Below are positions 63,975 through 64,000 of a stretch of 64,000 bases of DNA, one piece after another; within the stretch, counting starts at the first letter, position 1; every line of letters begins with the position of its first letter. The translations under genes and the position numbers were made by a program. The notes under the pieces were generated by a model. It worked only from the letters and a program-made list of their open reading frames with translations, made no database searches and was not told where the DNA came from. Source of the DNA: Paenibacillus sp. CF384 (GTDB lineage: Bacteria; Bacillota; Bacilli; Paenibacillales; Paenibacillaceae); the NCBI RefSeq assembly GCF_900106745.1, contig NZ_FNNV01000022.1, forward strand, positions 34,421-98,420, in the 5' to 3' direction.

Positions 63975-64000
63975 CGCGCTGTTACATGGCTTTATGGAAC

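Overview
The window looks like the chromosome of a spore-forming, soil- or plant-associated Firmicute of the Paenibacillaceae (Paenibacillus/Cohnella-like). This rests on several YesM/YesN-type two-component systems beside carbohydrate ABC importers with lipoprotein binding proteins, a SpoVB-like flippase, Yuf/Nup-type nucleoside uptake genes, many AGGAGG ribosome binding sites and short intrinsic terminators. I saw no rRNA, tRNA, CRISPR array, insertion sequence or prophage. The assignment is by gene content and style only.

Layout. 0-7.8 kb: secreted alkaline phosphatase, PhyH-type dioxygenase, SpoVB-like flippase, putative amidoligase, and a long SHAEG-repeat protein ending in a phage-type G2 autocleavage domain. 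7.9-12.6 kb: an ABC ATPase and a giant FtsX-like permease fused to an M1 metallopeptidase domain. 12.7-13.95 kb: two abutting tandem hairpin arrays (113-bp and 121-bp units). 14-24.7 kb: aldo/keto reductase, then carbohydrate system I (histidine kinase, AraC-type response regulator, two permeases, binding lipoprotein, large glycosidase-like protein). 24.8-31.8 kb: an ECF sigma factor and a nucleoside uptake/salvage operon with an embedded molybdopterin oxidoreductase. 32.3-35.6 kb: a histidine kinase and a binding lipoprotein without permeases. 35.6-38.1 kb: a candidate structured RNA ending in a terminator, then GNAT acetyltransferase and nucleotidyltransferase genes. 38.9-42.9 kb: ssuADCB for alkanesulfonate use, behind a leader that can form mutually exclusive antiterminator and terminator hairpins. 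43-45.3 kb: a DUF6492-like protein and a mannose-1-phosphate guanylyltransferase. 46-53 kb: a GH113-like hydrolase, carbohydrate system II (binding protein, two permeases, response regulator), an AraC regulator and a second PhyH-type dioxygenase. 53.7-57.8 kb: a lipoprotein/adaptor/ATPase/permease export operon of the MacAB/YknXYZ type. 57.9-63.6 kb: LacZ-type beta-galactosidase, an orphan adaptor lipoprotein and an Fsr-like MFS exporter.

How the genes fit together. System I is complete. System II lacks a kinase, whereas the kinase/binding-protein pair at 32-35 kb lacks a regulator and permeases, and its binding protein is a clear paralogue of the system II one. I infer that the two halves form one sensing-transport system. 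The nucleoside importer feeds a phosphorylase in the same operon; the Ssu proteins import and desulfonate alkanesulfonates.

The most unusual property is the intergenic DNA. At least five families of hairpin-forming repeats occupy most gaps longer than about 300 bp, several with a common architecture of two hairpins per ~113-121 bp unit. One family occurs as two arrays in opposite orientation flanking a 7-kb segment. The two best candidates for undescribed biology are the RNA element at 35.65-35.94 kb and the ssu leader switch at 38.95-39.05 kb.
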